A stretch of 51,591 nt of DNA from Rickettsiales bacterium (lineage in GTDB: Bacteria; Pseudomonadota; Alphaproteobacteria; Rickettsiales; JABSSG01). A model generated the notes under the pieces. That model saw only the letters and a list, made by a program, of their open reading frames with translations. It was not told where the DNA came from and made no database searches. This document shows positions 48,372 to 51,591 of this stretch, one piece after another. The translations under genes were made by a program, and so were the position numbers. The stretch lies in assembly GCA_020049805.1 (NCBI GenBank), contig JAGVLN010000026.1:1-51591 (forward strand). Reading direction: 5' to 3'. How positions within the stretch are numbered: position 1 is the stretch's first letter; each line of letters opens with the position of its first letter.

Positions 48372-50309
48372 ATGCCGGTAACACATCTCTCACCTCTCTT
48401 GAAAAGAATAGCTTTAGCTACTTGGGATGCTGCAGATGTCTATCAGGAATTATTATTAACCCCAGATTTATCTGAAGAACAAAAAGCTGAATTAAAAAAA
48501 GCGTATGATCTTCGAGAGTTCCATCAAACAGAATTGCTATCAAATGAACTTGTATATAATCTAATACCAAAATCATCAGATCCTAGAGAGAATGAAATTC
48601 GTAATAGTATTACTGAAATTCAATTCCTGCATCCAACCTATAATCTTAGTTACTTGGATACTGTAGATGAAACTAAGATAAGAGACTGGGCGGCTGCTAA
48701 TAATAAAAACCCATCTACATCTATATTAATTGTTAAAACTAGTAGTGGCAAAGGTTGGCTTCGTGATTCTTCACCAACATTTGAAGCAATTATCTGTTCT
48801 GAAGGTCGTATAAAAAGAGTAACTATTAAAGATAACGAACAATTACTAGCTCTTGCAGCTGCACGTGCTGGTAGTAAAGACATCCAGCTATTACCACCAT
48901 CTTTAGATAATACTAGTTTAATTGATGATATTTATAGAACAAATAATTTACATATACCTTTTAAATATGTAGGTAAAACTGCAGATGGAAAATATTTTGC
49001 TCCCCATATTGCTGCAGACGGTAAATTTTCGTGGCAAGAAATTGCTCCTCCGCCTCCGGCAACAGTTTATAAAGCATTTAATGTAAATAGATTTATTAAG
49101 CCAGAAGAAACGGCGAAAGCTGGTAAACCAGTATGGGTTAATGATGCATTAAAATGTTTTGTTTTATCAGAAAAAACTCCTTCTACCACTTCGTCAACTA
49201 AAACCGAAAAAGATGTGTTTGTTTTATGGGCTGGAACTCACGATGTTGCAACTTTAACTGCTGATACAGAAACTAGTCCAGGACAGGAAACATTTATAGC
49301 TCACCAAAAAGAATTGACAGATTTTTTGGTACGAATTTTGCAAGAAACTGGTAGAGCGGCAAATATATCGTTAATCGGACATAGCCTAGGAGGGGCATTG
49401 GCTCAACAAAATCTTGTCTTGCTACAACAGATGTATCAATATCCAGAATATAGGGCACTAATTTCTTCATTACATTTAGGGATTAAAAACCCGGCTGGTA
49501 TTTCTGTTGAAACTTCTGATGAGCATACTAGACTTGCTTTAGCTCAAACCCTTCGATTATCAGCCCATTTTTATTGGGTAAATGGAGATATTGTTCAACA
49601 GACAGGCATGGCATCAACATTTTCTTGTCCTGAAGTTTTAAGTAGCCCCTATGTTGATGTCAGTATGTATAAAGCAAGCGCTTTATTTCAAGGCGGCACC
49701 CCATTAGTTAAAACTTTAGCATACACAGCCGCAGCTGTCGGTATAGGTGCTGCAGTAACAGTGGCAGCGGCGCCAGCTACTATGGCTGCTGCAGGATGGG
49801 CTTTTTTTTCTGGAGCTGGAGCTGCCGCCAGTGTTATGAGTGTTGCAGGTACTGTAGGCAGTAAAAATGTGCATACGCATAAATATTTCTTAGATAGCCT
49901 ACATGAAGGCACATTTGAATATAGTAATAGTTTAATTCCGACAGAAAGAATACGTATTATTAGTGAATTAACAAGAAAAGTAGCCTTACTTACAGCTGCT
50001 ACCAAAGCTCTAGCTGCCACTAAAAAATATTTGCGTGTTCCTAGTGTAGCAACTGCTGATGCTGTGAGCGCTAGTGCAACAATAGCTAACGCCGGAGATG
50101 GAAAAGAACTAAGAGCTGCAGCGAAAGAAGCTGTTGTTCCATTGGTTAAAGCACTTGCCCCGCTTCCCTCTCCTATATCTCATATGGAAGAGCCTACAAC
50201 TTTAATCACAAGGAGCGATAGTCCAACATCAATAAGCTCAGAGCCTGCATCTCCTACCTCAGGAAGAATTAGTCATAGAAAAAAAACTTGGGATCCTGAG
50301 CGTTTTTAA
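48372..50309 (+). CDS. Class 3 lipase-like alpha/beta hydrolase, candidate effector
   Basis: 645 residues. The nucleophile elbow LIGHSLGGALAQ places the catalytic Ser at 338, after a strand DVFVLWAGTH (about 281-290) in the oxyanion position. FYWVNGDIVQQTG near 405 offers the Asp. A hydrophobic Gly/Ala-rich stretch (about 447-495) could span or insert into membrane and precedes a His-containing HTHKYFL. The last 90 residues are low complexity, Ser/Pro-rich. No signal peptide. Substrate unknown; a lipolytic host-directed effector is a reasonable guess. Confidence 0.75.
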   Translation: MPVTHLSPLLKRIALATWDAADVYQELLLTPDLSEEQKAELKKAYDLREFHQTELLSNELVYNLIPKSSDPRENEIRNSITEIQFLHPTYNLSYLDTVDETKIRDWAAANNKNPSTSILIVKTSSGKGWLRDSSPTFEAIICSEGRIKRVTIKDNEQLLALAAARAGSKDIQLLPPSLDNTSLIDDIYRTNNLHIPFKYVGKTADGKYFAPHIAADGKFSWQEIAPPPPATVYKAFNVNRFIKPEETAKAGKPVWVNDALKCFVLSEKTPSTTSSTKTEKDVFVLWAGTHDVATLTADTETSPGQETFIAHQKELTDFLVRILQETGRAANISLIGHSLGGALAQQNLVLLQQMYQYPEYRALISSLHLGIKNPAGISVETSDEHTRLALAQTLRLSAHFYWVNGDIVQQTGMASTFSCPEVLSSPYVDVSMYKASALFQGGTPLVKTLAYTAAAVGIGAAVTVAAAPATMAAAGWAFFSGAGAAASVMSVAGTVGSKNVHTHKYFLDSLHEGTFEYSNSLIPTERIRIISELTRKVALLTAATKALAATKKYLRVPSVATADAVSASATIANAGDGKELRAAAKEAVVPLVKALAPLPSPISHMEEPTTLITRSDSPTSISSEPASPTSGRISHRKKTWDPERF

Positions 50310-50404
50310 TTAAGCTATTCTTCATTCTGAAGAAAACTCTATACCTAACAAAGCAATCTAACTTCAATTTATGAAATAATAAAGGATACTTATCCTTTTT
50401 TATA

Positions 50405-50451
50405 AAGTGCTCTAAAGCACTTCTCTCACTTTATGCGTTCCGCATAAGCTT
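50405..50451 (+). promoter_or_regulatory. Tandem hairpins in the leader of the capsid gene
   Basis: AAGTGCT-CTAA-AGCACTT (50405-50422), followed by TTATGCG-TTC-CGCATAA (50431-50447) and GCTTTTT. The second hairpin with its T-run looks like a terminator, but it sits only 25-30 nt before the gp5 ATG. A third perfect hairpin, TTCTTCA-TTC-TGAAGAA, lies at 50318-50334 after the lipase-like gene. Either these end the lipase transcript, or the region attenuates capsid expression. Confidence 0.6.
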
Positions 50452-50476
50452 TTTAACCTTATATATAGGAATTTTT

Positions 50477-51591
50477 ATGCAAATATCTCAAATTTCTGAT
50501 CGCGTTGATCAAATTGCTCGAGCTTGGGAGCAATTTAAATCTATTAATGATTCTAGGCTTACTCAATTAGAGAAAAAAGGCCATTCTGACCCATTAATTG
50601 ATGAACAGCTCAATAAAATTAATCAAGCTTTAAGTGATTATAAATCACGCCTTGTTCAATTAGAAACTATTAATAATCGCCCTGAATTAGGGCTTAAAAC
50701 TAATAACACTGAAGATTATCAACATAAAGAAGCATTTATAAGTTATCTACGCAAGGGTACAGATTATAATTTACCACGACTTCAACAAAAATCTTTATCT
50801 ACAATTTCAGAAACAGATGGTGGTTATCTAGTTACTGCTCAAATGTCTAAGCAAATTATTAATAACATTGAGGCAACTTCAATTTTACGGCAATTAGCTT
50901 CAATTGAAACTATTTCTACGGATTCTTTAGATATATTAGAAGACATGGATAATGCTGGCGCTGGATGGGTTGCTGAAACTGAGGCAAGAACCGAGACTAA
51001 AACTCCCCAGCTTAACAAACGTCGAATTTTAGTTCATGAATTATATGCTCAACCTAAAGCCACTCAAAAATTAATTGATGACGCCAGTATTGACATTGCT
51101 GCTTGGCTTGCAGAAAAAATTGCTACTAATTTTGCTGCTATTGAAAATCATGCCTTTATTTATGGTGATGGTAAGGGTAAGCCAAAGGGTATTTTAAGTT
51201 ATCAGCATGGAAATAATTGGGGAGAGATTGAACAGATCAATAGTAATAGTCATAATATTGAAGCTGATGATATTGTTAATTTATATTACTCTTTAGATAG
51301 TGCTTTTGCTGCACGGGCAAGTTTCCTCATGCATCGTAATACATTACAGAAAATTAGAATGCTTAAAGATAACTCTACTGATCAATATTTATGGGCACCA
51401 GGTCTTTCCTTAGGTGCACCAGATACTTTACTTGGCGCTAAGATAATTGAGTCACCAGATATGCCATTGCCTAATAGTGGTAATATTATATTAGCTTTTG
51501 CAGATTTTAAAACCGCTTATAAAATTGTTGATCGTACTGGTATTCGTATTTTACGTGATCCATTTACTGATAAACCTTTTGTAAAATTTTA
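50477..51591 (+). CDS. GTA major capsid protein gp5 (HK97 fold), 3' end cut by window
   Basis: 371 codons visible from the ATG at 50477 (TAGGAA upstream) to the window end without a stop. Residues 1-85 form a helical, coiled scaffold-like N-terminal region. The HK97 capsid domain follows: SETDGGYLVTAQMSKQI, AGWVAETEARTETKTPQL, ATQKLIDDASIDIAAWLAEK, AFIYGDGKGKPKGILSY, and FADFKTAYKIVDRTGIRILR. In GTAs this forms the small head. In Rhodobacter the N-terminal part is removed by the gp4 protease, which is not in this window. Only a few residues should be missing at the end. Confidence 0.94.
   Translation, partial: MQISQISDRVDQIARAWEQFKSINDSRLTQLEKKGHSDPLIDEQLNKINQALSDYKSRLVQLETINNRPELGLKTNNTEDYQHKEAFISYLRKGTDYNLPRLQQKSLSTISETDGGYLVTAQMSKQIINNIEATSILRQLASIETISTDSLDILEDMDNAGAGWVAETEARTETKTPQLNKRRILVHELYAQPKATQKLIDDASIDIAAWLAEKIATNFAAIENHAFIYGDGKGKPKGILSYQHGNNWGEIEQINSNSHNIEADDIVNLYYSLDSAFAARASFLMHRNTLQKIRMLKDNSTDQYLWAPGLSLGAPDTLLGAKIIESPDMPLPNSGNIILAFADFKTAYKIVDRTGIRILRDPFTDKPFVKF

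Overview
The window looks like a chromosomal segment of an AT-rich alphaproteobacterium of the order Rickettsiales; I cannot place the family. Four things point there: short intergenic spaces filled with one palindromic repeat family, alphaproteobacterial markers (MipZ, GapR/DUF2312, a DksA with an incomplete zinc finger), host-interaction proteins (autotransporter, ankyrin proteins, a lipase-like protein), and gene-transfer-agent (GTA) structural genes scattered among housekeeping genes. No transposase, rRNA gene or CRISPR array was seen.

Layout. 1-4.6 kb: end of an unrecognised protein, a Bcr/CflA-type MFS transporter, a small unknown, an RluC-type pseudouridine synthase and an Asn-rich unknown. 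4.7-7.4 kb: rplY-pth-ychF-gapR, a translation/nucleoid operon with a good predicted promoter. 7.6-8.3 kb: a HigBA-like toxin-antitoxin pair whose toxin has lost its ATG. 8.5-11.8 kb: secF, terC and murJ. 11.8-14.5 kb: an unknown protein and an autotransporter. 14.6-17.9 kb: gatCAB. 17.9-23.5 kb (minus strand): an Uup-type ABC-F ATPase and both subunits of propionyl-CoA carboxylase. 23.9-26.9 kb: GTA genes gp8, gp9, an accessory ORF, gp6 and a frameshifted gp7, with a predicted small RNA between gp9 and gp6. 26.9-32 kb: an aspartyl protease, a GNAT enzyme, an ankyrin-like protein, MipZ and an M3 oligoendopeptidase. 32.2-40.2 kb: tRNA-Leu(CAA), a secreted unknown, a PCu(A)C copper chaperone, tyrS, dksA, an orphan antitoxin, ligA and aminopeptidase P. 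40.3-41.6 kb: GTA gp14 peptidase, a truncated antitoxin and a higBA module. 41.7-44.4 kb: argS and a SPOR-domain protein. 44.6-46.6 kb: GTA holin, endolysin, gp10, gp11 and tail assembly chaperone. 46.7-50.3 kb: a histone H1-like protein, an ankyrin protein and a GHSLGG lipase-like protein. From 50.5 kb to the edge: HK97-fold GTA major capsid protein gp5, cut by the window end.

The main theme is a GTA split into six or seven separate segments over 28 kb. All lie on the + strand, in an order unlike the compact alphaproteobacterial cluster. Together they encode capsid, head-tail connectors, tail terminator, tail tube, tape measure and chaperones, cell-wall peptidase, and the holin/endolysin pair for release. 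Terminase, portal, protease and the large gp12/gp13/gp15 tail proteins are not in the window. A copy of the palindromic repeat ends 26-28 nt before the start codons of three GTA segments (gp7, gp14, tail chaperone) and 40 nt before a fourth (holin).

The palindromic repeat (called R here) reads roughly GTCATTGCGAGGAG...CGACGAAGCAATCCA, about 40 bp. It often pairs with a diverged inverted partner (TGGATCGCC...GCCAACTAAAGTTGGC...GCGATGACG) to form composites of about 165 bp. At least 17 loci carry it, nearly all in the same orientation.
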